Assembly: GCA_044356835.1 (NCBI GenBank)
Contig: JBIKVK010000014.1
Span: 1 to 28,216, forward strand
Length of the DNA stretch: 28,216 bases
Source: SYIM01 sp044356835
GTDB taxonomy: Bacteria; Pseudomonadota; Gammaproteobacteria; Burkholderiales; Burkholderiaceae_E
Direction: 5' to 3'
The notes below the pieces were generated by a model, which was not told where the DNA came from, searched no databases, and saw only the letters and a program-made list of their open reading frames with translations. The stretch's first letter is position 1. Each line of letters begins with the position of its first letter. Of the stretch, positions 7,223 through 15,866 are shown piece by piece. Made by a program: the position numbers and the translations under genes.

Positions 7223-8206
7223 ATGCACCGAAACCGGTTCCTACGTTTGCTCGTTCGGCGCCTCTTGCAGATGGTGCCCACCATGCTCGCAGTCGTGGTG
7301 ATCGCGTTTGTTCTGATGTCGCTTGCACCGGGTGATCTTGCGGACGTCATGGCCGCCGAGGCCCAGATCGGTGATCGTGATCTGATCGACGCAATGCGCC
7401 GACTCTACGGTGGCGATACGCCCTGGTTTGTGCAGCTGGGCCACTACCTGTGGGCCGTCGCGAGTTTCGACCTTGGCTTCTCATTCCGGCACAACCTGCC
7501 GGTCGCAACCCTGATTGCCGAGCGAATACCGGCGACCCTACTGCTGATGATCGCGGCGCTCTCGTTTGCCGTCCTGGTGGGTTCGCTGTCTGGCATTGCG
7601 GCCGCTCGACGTCGAGACACGCTCATAGACCGGGCCATTTCATCGGCTGCGGCCATGTGTTTTGCAGCGCCCAATTTCTGGCTGAGCCTCATGCTGGTGG
7701 TGTTCTTTTCGATTCATCTGGGCTGGTTTCCGGTCGCCGGGATGAAAACCATCGGACTGGCCAACCCAGGCGTGTTCGGGCGGGGCGTCGATATTGCCCA
7801 CCATCTGGCGCTGCCGGCCCTATCGCTCGGGTTGCTCTATGCCGCGATCTATGCCCGAGTCATGAGGGCGTCGATGCTCAGGTGTGCGGAGCTCGATTTC
7901 GTGCGGACCGCGCGGGCCAAGGGGGCGACCGAATCGAGGATTGCCTATCGCCACATGTTGCGCAATGCGCTGCTGCCGGTCGTAACCCTCGTCTCGCTGC
8001 ACGTGGCGACGCTCTTTGCGGGGGCCGTGGTCGTCGAAAGCGTGTTCAGCTGGCCGGGACTCGGATCCTTGCTCATGGAAGCGGTGGGCGCGCGCAACCA
8101 CCCGGTGGTGATGGGCGTGATGATCTGCAGCGCGGCGGTGGTTCTGGTTGCCAACCTGCTGGTCGACATGCTTTACATGCTTCTTGATCCTCGCGTGAGC
8201 CTCTGA
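7223..8206 (+). CDS. ABC importer permease, DppB/OppB type
   Basis: This 327-residue inner-membrane permease belongs to the binding-protein-dependent transport family. A first membrane segment lies at about 14-33, then a periplasmic loop and a core of about five more segments from 103 onward. The cytoplasmic EAA loop, DFVRTARAKGATESRIAYRH at 225-244 and then MLRNALLPV, contacts the ATPase. The FSWPGLGSLLMEAV stretch and the DPRVSL ending are typical of DppB. The start is uncertain: ATG 7223 has AGG almost abutting it, while a TTG at 7199 would add eight residues but lacks a good ribosome site. It lies 40 bases after the binding-protein gene and 3 bases before the second permease. The partner role is secure. 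Confidence 0.92.
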   Translation: MHRNRFLRLLVRRLLQMVPTMLAVVVIAFVLMSLAPGDLADVMAAEAQIGDRDLIDAMRRLYGGDTPWFVQLGHYLWAVASFDLGFSFRHNLPVATLIAERIPATLLLMIAALSFAVLVGSLSGIAAARRRDTLIDRAISSAAAMCFAAPNFWLSLMLVVFFSIHLGWFPVAGMKTIGLANPGVFGRGVDIAHHLALPALSLGLLYAAIYARVMRASMLRCAELDFVRTARAKGATESRIAYRHMLRNALLPVVTLVSLHVATLFAGAVVVESVFSWPGLGSLLMEAVGARNHPVVMGVMICSAAVVLVANLLVDMLYMLLDPRVSL

Positions 8207-8209
8207 TCG

Positions 8210-9043
8210 ATGCGCCCCGGTCTGCGTCGTTTCCTTGCCTATCGGCCCGCACTCGTGGGCGTTGTGTTCCTTCTGGTGGTCGTGGTGATGGCTCTCATCG
8301 CGCAATTCGCATATCCCCGCAACCCGCTGCACATCGTGGGACCTCCCGAGCTGTGGCCGTTCCGTAGCGCCGCCCATCCCTTGGGGACCGATGCAGTGGG
8401 ACGGGATATCGCCGCGATCATTGTCCATGGCGCGCGCGCGGCCCTCGCGGTAGGAGTGCTTGCGACCCTGGTCTCCGTGATCGTCGGGATCTCCGTGGGC
8501 GCTCTGGGGGGCTATTTCGGAGGGATCGTCGACGAGATGACCACTCGGATGACCGAAGTGTTTCAGACGATCCCTCATATCATTTTCGTATTGGCCGTGG
8601 TCACGGTGTTCGGTGCTTCACTGACGGTCGTGGTGCTTGCGATCGGCCTGACCAATTGGACCAGCGTGGCCCGAGTGACGCGTGCCGAGTACCTCACCTG
8701 GCGAGAGCGGGATTTCGTGGTGGCCGGTCACGCGATGGGGATGAGCGATGCGCGCATCATGATGCGCGAAATCCTGCCCAATGCCCTGCCACCCATTGTC
8801 GTGCTGGTGTCGTTCACCGTTGCTGCAGCCATTCTGTTTGAGGCGATGCTTGCCTTTCTCGGTTTCAGTGATCCTGATCTTGCATCCTGGGGACGATTGA
8901 TCGGAGAGGGGCGGCAGTCGCTCAGAACTTCCTGGTACATCAGTGCGATTCCTGGTGTGGTGATCATGCTCGCCGTCATGGCGCTGAATTTCGTGGGCGA
9001 CGGTCTCAATGATGCGCTCGACCCGCGGGGCCGGCGGCAATGA
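8210..9043 (+). CDS. ABC importer permease, DppC/OppC type
   Basis: This 277-residue second permease forms the heteromeric channel with the preceding gene product. The N-terminus has a membrane helix (about 13-33). HPLGTDAVGRDIAAIIVHGARAAL follows, the standard DppC signature before the transport core. The EAA loop reads DFVVAGHAMGMSDARIMMRE and then ILPNALPPIV. The C-terminus has FLGFSDPDLASWGRLIGEG and the final NFVGDGLNDALDPR, both highly typical of the family. The ATG lies 3 bases after the upstream stop, and its 3' end overlaps the ATPase gene by four bases (ATGA), so the genes are translationally coupled. Confidence 0.95.
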   Translation: MRPGLRRFLAYRPALVGVVFLLVVVVMALIAQFAYPRNPLHIVGPPELWPFRSAAHPLGTDAVGRDIAAIIVHGARAALAVGVLATLVSVIVGISVGALGGYFGGIVDEMTTRMTEVFQTIPHIIFVLAVVTVFGASLTVVVLAIGLTNWTSVARVTRAEYLTWRERDFVVAGHAMGMSDARIMMREILPNALPPIVVLVSFTVAAAILFEAMLAFLGFSDPDLASWGRLIGEGRQSLRTSWYISAIPGVVIMLAVMALNFVGDGLNDALDPRGRRQ

Positions 9044-10029
9044 GCGATCCCGCGGCCCCGTTGCTCGAGCTCGACGATCTGTCCGTGGTGTTCCAGACTG
9101 GGTCAGGCCCGGTACATGCGCTCGACCGTGTGGGCCTGACCGTCCGAACTGGCCAGACGATTGCGATCGTTGGCGAGTCGGGCAGTGGCAAGACAGTGAC
9201 GGCGCTGACGGTCATGGGCTTGCATGAGAACGCGGGCGCCCACTTGCTGAGGGGGTGCGTTCGTTTTCAGGGTGAACGGATCGTGCCGGGTGAGACCGAG
9301 CGCTTGCGGGCGTTGCGGGGCCGCGCGATTTCGATGATCTTTCAGGAACCCATGACCTCGCTCAATCCGGTCCTCACCATCGGTGAACAAGTGGCCGAGC
9401 CGCTGGTGCTGCATCGACTCGCTCCCCCTGGCCAAGCGATAGAGCGAGCGCTGGATGCCCTGGAGCGGGTCCAACTTCCTGATCCGCGCGGCATGCTTTC
9501 CCGCTATCCGCACCAACTTTCGGGTGGGCAAAGGCAGCGGGTGATGATTGCGATGGCTCTGATCGCCCAGCCCCGGCTCTTGCTGGCCGATGAGCCGACT
9601 ACTGCTCTGGATGTGACCGTGCAGGCCCAGGTGCTCCAGCTGTTGCGCCGTCTTCAGCGTGAGGATCAGATGGCTATGGTACTGATTACGCATGACTTCG
9701 GCGTCGTTGCGGAGATTGCCGACGAAGTGGCGGTGATGTATGCAGGGCGCGTCGTGGAATCTGGGCGGGTGGCCGATGTGGTGACCCGACCTGCGCACCC
9801 TTACACCCGAGGGCTGTTGCGGTCCACAAAACTGCCGTCCCACCGGACACCCGGAAGCCGGCTTGATGAAATCTCAGGGGTGGTTCCGATTCTGAGGGCG
9901 GTTGATCCGGGCTGCAGCTTTCGGGATCGTTGCCCGGTCGCCCAGCCTGTGTGCGCGGAGCGAAGACCGGAGCTCTCTGCCATCGCGACCGATCATCGTG
10001 TGGCGTGCGTGCTCGGGAGCACCCATTGA
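9040..10029 (+). CDS. ABC importer ATPase, OppD/DppD type
   Basis: This 329-residue cytoplasmic ATPase would energise import. Walker A GESGSGKT is at 45-52, the Q-loop region FQEPMTSLNP at 101-110, the signature LSGGQRQR at 160-167, and Walker B LLLADEP at 180-186 with the TTALD loop. The H-loop lies in LITHDFGVV. The C-terminal oligopeptide-transporter extension includes GCSFRDRCPVAQPVCAERRPEL; in related DppD/OppD proteins this cysteine pattern is associated with an iron-sulfur cluster. The start overlaps the permease stop (ATGA), and the stop overlaps the next gene's TTG start. Confidence 0.96.
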   Translation: MSDPAAPLLELDDLSVVFQTGSGPVHALDRVGLTVRTGQTIAIVGESGSGKTVTALTVMGLHENAGAHLLRGCVRFQGERIVPGETERLRALRGRAISMIFQEPMTSLNPVLTIGEQVAEPLVLHRLAPPGQAIERALDALERVQLPDPRGMLSRYPHQLSGGQRQRVMIAMALIAQPRLLLADEPTTALDVTVQAQVLQLLRRLQREDQMAMVLITHDFGVVAEIADEVAVMYAGRVVESGRVADVVTRPAHPYTRGLLRSTKLPSHRTPGSRLDEISGVVPILRAVDPGCSFRDRCPVAQPVCAERRPELSAIATDHRVACVLGSTH

Positions 10030-10979
10030 GCACTGGCGATCTGCTCGAAGTGAGCGAGCTTTGCGTCAGTTACCGCACTGGGGGCCGGACCATCCGGGCG
10101 CTGGGCGGGGTATCGATCCGCATAGGTCGGGGTCAGACGCTCGGCGTTGTGGGAGAGTCCGGATGCGGAAAGTCGACCCTGGGTCGCGCGGTCTTGCGTC
10201 TGCTCGAGCCTGACAGCGGGCGCATCATCTTTGACGGCGAGGATATTTCCCGGGCGGGTCGATCTGCATTGCGTTCCTTGCGCGGTCGCATGCAGATGGT
10301 CTTCCAGGACCCGTTCGGGTCTCTCAACCCCCGTCGGAGCGCAGGCGAACTGATCGCCGATCCACTCAACGTCCATCATTGGCGAGATCCGTCCTCGCGA
10401 GCCCGTCGCGTGGCCGATCTGATGGCCGCGGTCGGACTTCAGCCTCAGCATGCCGGACGACTTCCGCACGAGTTCTCGGGAGGGCAGCGGCAGAGGATCG
10501 GGATCGCGCGCGCGCTCGCCCTTGAACCCGATCTGCTGGTCTGCGATGAGCCGGTTTCTGCGCTCGATGTATCGGTGCGCGCCCAGATTCTCAACCTGCT
10601 GATCGACGTTCAGCGCCAGAGAGGTCTGGCAATGATGTTCATCTCGCATGACCTGTCGGTGGTTCGCTACGTGAGCGATGAAGTCGCCGTGCTCTATCTC
10701 GGCCATGTCGTCGAGCATGGCCCGGCCGAGGTGCTCTTTGCGCAACCGCTTCATCCCTACACGCGGGCTCTCATCGACTCGGTGCCCTCGACAGAGCATA
10801 TGGGTACAGCCTTCGCCGGTCGTCTTTTGGCTCAGGGCGATGTGCCCGATCCTGCCGACCCGCCCAGTGGCTGTACCTACCGCACCCGCTGCCCGAAGGC
10901 GCGCGAGATTTGCGCCCAGCAAAGGCCCGAGCTTCGCCCCCTGAGCGCCCAACGGGTCGCCTGTCACTTTGCCGACTGA
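10026..10979 (+). CDS. ABC importer ATPase, OppF/DppF type
   Basis: This is a 317-residue partner ATPase to the preceding gene. Walker A GESGCGKS is at 43-50, FQDPFGSLNPR at 93-103, the signature FSGGQRQR at 150-157, and Walker B LVCDEP at 171-176. The C-terminus has the dipeptide-transporter extension with GCTYRTRCPKAREICAQQRPEL. The chosen start is a TTG at 10026 overlapping the upstream TGA (TTGA). An ATG-initiated reading from 9930 would overlap OppD by about 100 bases and add unrelated residues. A GTG at 10050 is the other alternative. The gene sits in a tight five-gene transport operon and is followed after 12 bases by an oxidoreductase gene. Confidence 0.94.
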   Translation: MSTGDLLEVSELCVSYRTGGRTIRALGGVSIRIGRGQTLGVVGESGCGKSTLGRAVLRLLEPDSGRIIFDGEDISRAGRSALRSLRGRMQMVFQDPFGSLNPRRSAGELIADPLNVHHWRDPSSRARRVADLMAAVGLQPQHAGRLPHEFSGGQRQRIGIARALALEPDLLVCDEPVSALDVSVRAQILNLLIDVQRQRGLAMMFISHDLSVVRYVSDEVAVLYLGHVVEHGPAEVLFAQPLHPYTRALIDSVPSTEHMGTAFAGRLLAQGDVPDPADPPSGCTYRTRCPKAREICAQQRPELRPLSAQRVACHFAD

Positions 10980-10991
10980 AGGAACCTCCCC

Positions 10992-12011
10992 ATGATTCCC
11001 ACCACGATGCGAGCCATCGTATTGCCCGAACACGGTGGTCTTGACCGTCTTAGACTGACCGAGCGGCACCCGATACGCGCCCTCGAGGCCCACGAGGTGC
11101 TGATCCGGGTCCGGGCCTGTTCGCTCAACTACCACGATGTCTTTACCTGCCGTGGTCTACCCGGGATCAAGGTGCCCTTGCCGGTGATACCCGGGAACGA
11201 CATCGCTGGTGATATTGCGGCGCTGGGGTCCGAAGTGTCGGCTTGGAAGGTCGGCGCTCCCGTGTTGGTGAACCCCGTCTACAAGGGCCGTGGTCTGATG
11301 GGAGAGATGCTCGACGGGGGCCTTGCCGAATACGCCATCGTATCTTCCGAGCAGCTCATCCCACTGCCCGAGGGCGTGAGCCACGCCGAAGCGGCCGCGC
11401 TGCCAGTGGCCTATGGCACTGCGCACCGGATGATGGTCTCGATCGGTCAGGTCCGTCGCGGCGAGCGCGTGCTCGTGCTTGGGGCAAGCGGTGGGGTCGG
11501 AACGGGCTGCGTCCTCTTGGCGCGCCAGGCCGGATGTGAGGTGATCGCGTGCGCCAGTGGCGAGGACAAGCTTGAACGGTTGCGCGCACTGGGGGCCGAT
11601 CATGTCATCGATTACACGCGCACCGACTTCATGAAGGAGGTTTTCAGTCGGTACGGCAAGCCCAACTTCAGAAGCGGAGAGGGTGGGGTCGATGTCGTAG
11701 TCAACTATACCGGGGGAGACACCTGGGTCCCCTCACTGAGGGTTCTCAGAAAAGGCGGGCGTGCGCTCGTCTGCGGTGCCACAGCCGGTTTCTCTCCCGA
11801 GGAGGACCTTCGTTTCATCTGGACCTTCGAACTGAAGATCCTCGGTTCGAACGGCTGGACCCGTGATGACCTTGCCGCATTGCTGTCCGGTGTACAAACG
11901 GGAACGATGCGGCCCGTGATCGATCGGGTGCTGCCCCTCGATCAGGGTATCGAGGGTTTGCGCCTGATGGAGGACCGAAAATTGTTCGGCAAGATCATCA
12001 TTGCCCCCTGA
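10992..12011 (+). CDS. MDR-superfamily NAD(P)-dependent oxidoreductase (quinone/enoyl reductase-like)
   Basis: This 339-residue protein has the medium-chain dehydrogenase/reductase fold: a GroES-like N-terminal part (about 1-130) and a Rossmann domain with GASGGVG at 164-170. The zinc-alcohol-dehydrogenase GHE motif is replaced by GND (68-70), and the four-cysteine structural zinc site is absent. It is therefore more likely a zinc-free quinone or enoyl-type reductase than an alcohol dehydrogenase. The ATG has a GAAGGAA ribosome site 7 nt upstream and lies 12 bases after the ATPase gene, so it probably shares that operon. Its 3' end overlaps the opposite-strand VOC gene by 14 bases. Reduction of an unsaturated acyl-CoA or quinone is possible; the substrate is unknown. 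Confidence 0.88.
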   Translation: MIPTTMRAIVLPEHGGLDRLRLTERHPIRALEAHEVLIRVRACSLNYHDVFTCRGLPGIKVPLPVIPGNDIAGDIAALGSEVSAWKVGAPVLVNPVYKGRGLMGEMLDGGLAEYAIVSSEQLIPLPEGVSHAEAAALPVAYGTAHRMMVSIGQVRRGERVLVLGASGGVGTGCVLLARQAGCEVIACASGEDKLERLRALGADHVIDYTRTDFMKEVFSRYGKPNFRSGEGGVDVVVNYTGGDTWVPSLRVLRKGGRALVCGATAGFSPEEDLRFIWTFELKILGSNGWTRDDLAALLSGVQTGTMRPVIDRVLPLDQGIEGLRLMEDRKLFGKIIIAP

Positions 12012-12789
12012 AGTGCAAAACGATGCCGTTTGCTCGGTCCGCGGCGATCCAGGCCTCGGAGCTGCTTTCGAACTCCAGCAGCACTGGCGCGGGAGCCTCG
12101 GGAAGCGGTCCGGTCATCGCAGCCGGAACGTATCGCCCGACTGCTTTCCGCTCAGCCAGAACGAGTTCGACCCCGCGACATTCGATGACCCATTGGTCGG
12201 GTGCGGCCGATATCGGCCTGAAGCCGATGTCGTCCAAGGCGTCGTGCCAGACGCTCGGTACGTTTGGGACACAGTGAACGATCCGCGCGAGCCGTCGAGC
12301 ACCATTGGGGTGATTGAAGAGCTCGGTCTGATAGACCATGTCCGGGTGATGATGTCCGCAAAAGAAAAACCGTCCGGGCCACAGAGCATCTGGCGCGATC
12401 CGCTGGACATCGAAGCTGATACGATCTCGAGTGTTTTCGAAAATGATCTCCCGCGAACCGGTGACGGGAGGCTCGATCGTCGGAAGCGAACGCCTCAAGC
12501 TTCGATACACCGTTTCTTTCGAGTCCATGGCCAGAGCGATCGAAGTGCCGCCCTCGCGCTGCCTCAAGGTTTTGAGCAGAAATTCCTCGTGACAGCCCTC
12601 CGGGTTGGGGGCGAGGAGTTCGAGATAGGCGTTCGGAAAGGGTATGCACCGGTTCAGCGTTCCGCGGCTGGCGTGAGCGCCCTGGGCGGAGAGGTTGAAG
12701 CCGAGCTGTTGCCAGTTGCGACTGGCGTCTTCAAGATCCCGGCAAGCAATAATCACGTGATCGATCAGGCTTCGCGCGATGTCATTCAT
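11998..12789 (-). CDS. VOC superfamily / glyoxalase-like domain protein
   Basis: This 263-residue protein begins with DHVIIACRDLEDASRNWQQLGF (about 10-31), the typical opening of a vicinal-oxygen-chelate module. NAYLELLAPN follows at 53-62, and a second half runs from about 160 onward with the same kind of betaalphabetabeta pattern. It resembles the glyoxalase_3 type. VOC proteins include dioxygenases, isomerases and glyoxalases that bind a metal through H/E residues; H11 and E57 are the likely first-module ligands. It is the only minus-strand gene within 5608-16798. Its 3' end overlaps the MDR gene by 14 bases and its start is 56 bases from the divergent thioesterase gene. The ribosome site is weak. 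No substrate can be assigned. Confidence 0.8.
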   Translation of the reverse strand: MNDIARSLIDHVIIACRDLEDASRNWQQLGFNLSAQGAHASRGTLNRCIPFPNAYLELLAPNPEGCHEEFLLKTLRQREGGTSIALAMDSKETVYRSLRRSLPTIEPPVTGSREIIFENTRDRISFDVQRIAPDALWPGRFFFCGHHHPDMVYQTELFNHPNGARRLARIVHCVPNVPSVWHDALDDIGFRPISAAPDQWVIECRGVELVLAERKAVGRYVPAAMTGPLPEAPAPVLLEFESSSEAWIAADRANGIVLHFRGQ

Positions 12790-12845
12790 GCATGAGCTCG
12801 CAGAGTGTGAGTTTGAGGTGCGCGCTCCTTCTAAATGAGGATCAG

Positions 12846-13265
12846 ATGGCGGTCAATACTTTGACATTCGAGGAGTTGGCGCCGCGCGTGCGGCGCGCAC
12901 CCTATCATCAGTGGCTTGGGGTTGAGCTCACCGCTCTCGATGACGAGGGCATCGAGATCACCCTGCCCTGGCGCGACGAATTTCTGAGCAGTGTCGAGCC
13001 CCCTTATGGACACGGCGGGATCATCGCTGCCTTGATCGATCTGGCGGCCGATTTTGCGGTGGCGGCCAGGGCGGGCCGAGGCGCGCCGACGGTCGATCTG
13101 AGGGTTGACTATTTGCGGGCAGCGGGACCCGGCCCGCTGCGTGCCCGTGCGCGGGTGCTTCGGCTGGGTCGTTCTCTGGCGACCGCAGAGGCGGATGTTT
13201 TCGACCAGGCCGAGCGCAAGGTGGCGAGTGGGCGCGCGGTATTCTTCATGGGCAACGGTGGATGA
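12846..13265 (+). CDS. PaaI-type hotdog-fold acyl-CoA thioesterase
   Basis: This 139-residue protein belongs to the hotdog thioesterase family, which hydrolyses acyl-CoA thioesters as small oligomers. Marks are HQWLGVEL (21-28), the central helix motif GHGGIIAALIDLAADFA (55-71) with the probable catalytic D65, TVDLRVDYLRAA (82-93), and a final ASGRAVFFMG strand. Length is typical. ATG 12846 is chosen because GAGG lies 5 nt upstream; an in-frame ATG at 12792 is not supported by homology. It is followed by an acyl-CoA ligase 25 bases downstream. It may release free acid from CoA or remove stalled acyl-CoAs. Confidence 0.88.
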   Translation: MAVNTLTFEELAPRVRRAPYHQWLGVELTALDDEGIEITLPWRDEFLSSVEPPYGHGGIIAALIDLAADFAVAARAGRGAPTVDLRVDYLRAAGPGPLRARARVLRLGRSLATAEADVFDQAERKVASGRAVFFMGNGG

Positions 13266-13290
13266 CCGTCCGAGGTGACAGGGGACTGTG

Positions 13291-14802
13291 ATGATCAATC
13301 CGGGCGACCTGCTCAGCGCTCGTGCCCAGAGCGATGCGATTGCGGTGCATGACCTGACCGCGGGTCGAGAACGAGACGTCACCTACCGCACTCTGGCCGC
13401 GGGTGTCGACGCACTCGCGCGCGGTCTGGTCGCTTCAGGTTTGAGCCCGGGCTCGCGGGTGGCGCTGATCAGTGCCAACCGGATTGAATTTCTGGAATCA
13501 TTTTTCGGCATTCTGAAGGCGGGTTGCGTTCCGATGCCGATGTCGATTCGACTGCCGGCCGACTCGCTGGCTCAGCTGATCCGGGAGGCGGCACCCGACC
13601 TGATTCTGTGCGACGGTGCCAGAGCGGCCGGACTGCAGGATCCGGTCAGCTTCGACGATGAGGGGTCGCGGGGGTACCGGAATTTCATCCGCCCAGGCCC
13701 CTTTGATGCGGTTGTCCGCCCGCCCCATGCCTTGGCGATGCAGCCCTACAGTTCCGGTACGACGGGTCTTCCGAAAGGGATCCAGCTGAGCCAGGGTGCT
13801 GTGGCCTGGGCATACGGCAAGATGCGTCCGGCGGGCCGGCCGGACAACCCCCATCTGGTGGTGACGGTCGCCCATCCGCTTTATCACAAGAACGCCATGC
13901 TTGGCACCAAGGGGGCGTTGCTGCAGGGCGGACGAATCGTGATGATGGAGCGTTTCGATCCGGTTCGATTCATCTCGGTGATCGATCGCTATCGGGTGAC
14001 CAAGGTGCATACCGTGCCGACCATGATGGCCCGGATCATTGCCGAGCCCGGACTTGCAGCCTCCTGTGCGCAGGACAGCATCCAGGAGGTCCACATGGGT
14101 TCAGCGCCGGTTTCACAGCGGCTGTTCGCGGAGGTCCGAGCCGCCTTTCCGCGTGCCTATGTCCGAATCAGCTATGGCGTGACCGAAGCCGGCCCCATGC
14201 AATTCGGCGAGCATCCTCTCGGACTGCCGCGGCCGCCGCTCTCGATCGGCTATCCGCTGCCCGATGTGCAGTTGCGACTGGTCGGAGGGGCCACTGCCGA
14301 TGAAGGGGTTCTGCATATCCGCAGTCCGGGCATGATGATTGGCTACGACGGGCGGCCGGAGGCGACCCGGGCTAGGTTCAGCGATGACGGCTGGTATGTG
14401 ACCGGAGATGTGTTCAGACGTGACGATCAGGGCTTCTACTTTTTTGTGGGCCGCGACGATGACATGTTCACTGTCGGAGGGCACAACCTTTATCCGGCGA
14501 CCGTGGAGGCCACACTGCTCAGGCATCCGGATATCCAGCAAGCGGCTGTGGTCGCTGCGGAGGACGAGCTACGTGGGCATGTGCCGATTGCATTCATTCG
14601 GGCGCGTGCCGGTACCGCTCCCGAAGAGGCCGAAATCCAGCAGTTCGCCCGCGAGCATGCCCCCGCTCATGAATACCCGAGGAAAGTTGTCTTGGTCGAC
14701 GAGTTGCCGATCGCGGGCACCGGCAAGATCGACTACCAGGGCTTGCGCGAGCGGGCACGCGAACTCTGGCCTCAGATTTCGGGTTTGAGAGCCAATCCAT
14801 GA
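13291..14802 (+). CDS. AMP-forming acyl-CoA ligase (ANL superfamily)
   Basis: This 503-residue enzyme activates a carboxylic acid with ATP to an acyl-adenylate and then an acyl-CoA. Core motifs are SSGTTGLPKG at 154-163 (P-loop), YGVTEAG at 295-301, WYVTGD at 368-373, GRDDDMFTVGGHNLYP at 387-402 (hinge), and GTGKID at 476-481 with the catalytic lysine K479. AGGGGA lies 5 nt before the ATG; a GTG directly before it is an alternative. The stop overlaps the next gene (ATGATG), so it is coupled to the M14-like hydrolase. Substrate class is uncertain: the protein is shorter than fatty-acyl ligases and resembles medium-chain or aromatic acid ligases. The gene context suggests it handles an acid released by the downstream hydrolases (inference). 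Confidence 0.93.
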   Translation: MINPGDLLSARAQSDAIAVHDLTAGRERDVTYRTLAAGVDALARGLVASGLSPGSRVALISANRIEFLESFFGILKAGCVPMPMSIRLPADSLAQLIREAAPDLILCDGARAAGLQDPVSFDDEGSRGYRNFIRPGPFDAVVRPPHALAMQPYSSGTTGLPKGIQLSQGAVAWAYGKMRPAGRPDNPHLVVTVAHPLYHKNAMLGTKGALLQGGRIVMMERFDPVRFISVIDRYRVTKVHTVPTMMARIIAEPGLAASCAQDSIQEVHMGSAPVSQRLFAEVRAAFPRAYVRISYGVTEAGPMQFGEHPLGLPRPPLSIGYPLPDVQLRLVGGATADEGVLHIRSPGMMIGYDGRPEATRARFSDDGWYVTGDVFRRDDQGFYFFVGRDDDMFTVGGHNLYPATVEATLLRHPDIQQAAVVAAEDELRGHVPIAFIRARAGTAPEEAEIQQFAREHAPAHEYPRKVVLVDELPIAGTGKIDYQGLRERARELWPQISGLRANP

Positions 14803-15866
14803 TGGCGCGTGGCTTCAGCGAAGCCCGGTCTCGTTTTGTGACCTCGGCGCAGCGCCATGCCTGCGAGATCGAACACGTGCCTCTTGCGTCACACCGAGCC
14901 CCGGACGGCGCGGAACTCGCGGTCGATCTGGTCTGGGTCCAGCCTCAAAGTCTTTCCAAAGACTGGCTGATCGTTGTCAGTGGCAATCATGGTATCGAAG
15001 GATATGTGGGCTCGGCGGTGCAGAGCGCCTGGCTTGAGGCCCTCGCCGGCGGGTCTCTGCCCGATATCGGGGTGCTGATGATCCACGCGCTCAATCCGTT
15101 CGGAATGGCCTGGTGGTCTCGCAGCGACCATCTGGGCATCGATGTGAACCGCAACTTCATTGCCTTTGATCGGCCCGTGATCAATCCCGGGTATGCCCGA
15201 CTCCATCCCCATGTGTGTTCTTCCCGTCTGGACAGCCTCAGTCATGCGGCTCTGTCGGACCTCTTTGCCGGGTTCGAGACCACCGAGGGCTCGCAGGCCT
15301 TGACCAATGCCCTCATCGGTCCCCAGTCGACCCACCCCGACGGCATGAATTACACCGGGGTGGCTCCGTCCTGGTCTCGTCGGGTGCTTGAGGGAGCGCT
15401 CGAGCGACTGCATGCCCGAGGGGCTGAACGGATGCTGTTGATCGATCTGCATGCCGGCGTGGCCGCCCGTGGCGAAATTGCGCTCCTGCATTTTCCTGCC
15501 GGGCCAGAGGACTCCGACCGCGGCCGGCGTATCTGGAGCGACGGACGCGCGGGTATCCGCGTGGGGGCTCAGGGCCTGGCGGATTACTCCGGCCTGCTGG
15601 TGCAGGGGGCACGAGCACTGATCGGTTCGCAGATGCATGCGGTGGTCGCCGAATTTGGCACCACCGATCGATTGAAGATCAGGGAGGCGCTGCGTCTGGA
15701 TCGCTGGTTGCGTCACGAGGGGGATGTGCTCCGAGACGCGTCGGTGCGCGAGCGCCTGATCGACGTCTTCTGTCCACGGGACTCTCAGTGGGAGGCAAAC
15801 GTGATGGCGCGTGGTGCGGAGTTGCTCGCATTTGCGCGCGAAGGCCTCCTGGAGCGGTGGGGGTGA
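14799..15866 (+). CDS. DUF2817 family M14-like zinc hydrolase
   Basis: This 355-residue protein matches DUF2817, a branch of the zinc carboxypeptidase/deacylase clan. Putative zinc ligands are H64 and E67 in SGNHGIEGYVGS (61-72) and H218 in LLIDLHAG (213-220). DVNRNF at 115-120 supplies the substrate-carboxylate arginine motif, and E285 in VVAEFGT is the likely catalytic glutamate. No signal peptide is seen, so it should act in the cytoplasm. The start overlaps the ligase stop (ATGA), and its own stop overlaps the following M14-like gene (GTGA). Members of this clan cleave C-terminal residues or N-acyl groups from amino acids. Together with the importer and ligase it suggests hydrolysis of an imported amide, but the substrate is not known. 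Confidence 0.83.
   Translation: MMARGFSEARSRFVTSAQRHACEIEHVPLASHRAPDGAELAVDLVWVQPQSLSKDWLIVVSGNHGIEGYVGSAVQSAWLEALAGGSLPDIGVLMIHALNPFGMAWWSRSDHLGIDVNRNFIAFDRPVINPGYARLHPHVCSSRLDSLSHAALSDLFAGFETTEGSQALTNALIGPQSTHPDGMNYTGVAPSWSRRVLEGALERLHARGAERMLLIDLHAGVAARGEIALLHFPAGPEDSDRGRRIWSDGRAGIRVGAQGLADYSGLLVQGARALIGSQMHAVVAEFGTTDRLKIREALRLDRWLRHEGDVLRDASVRERLIDVFCPRDSQWEANVMARGAELLAFAREGLLERWG

Noticed and set aside
9993..11135. 380-residue open frame on the minus strand
   Set aside because: It is antisense to the OppF-type ATPase, whose Walker and signature motifs are unambiguous.
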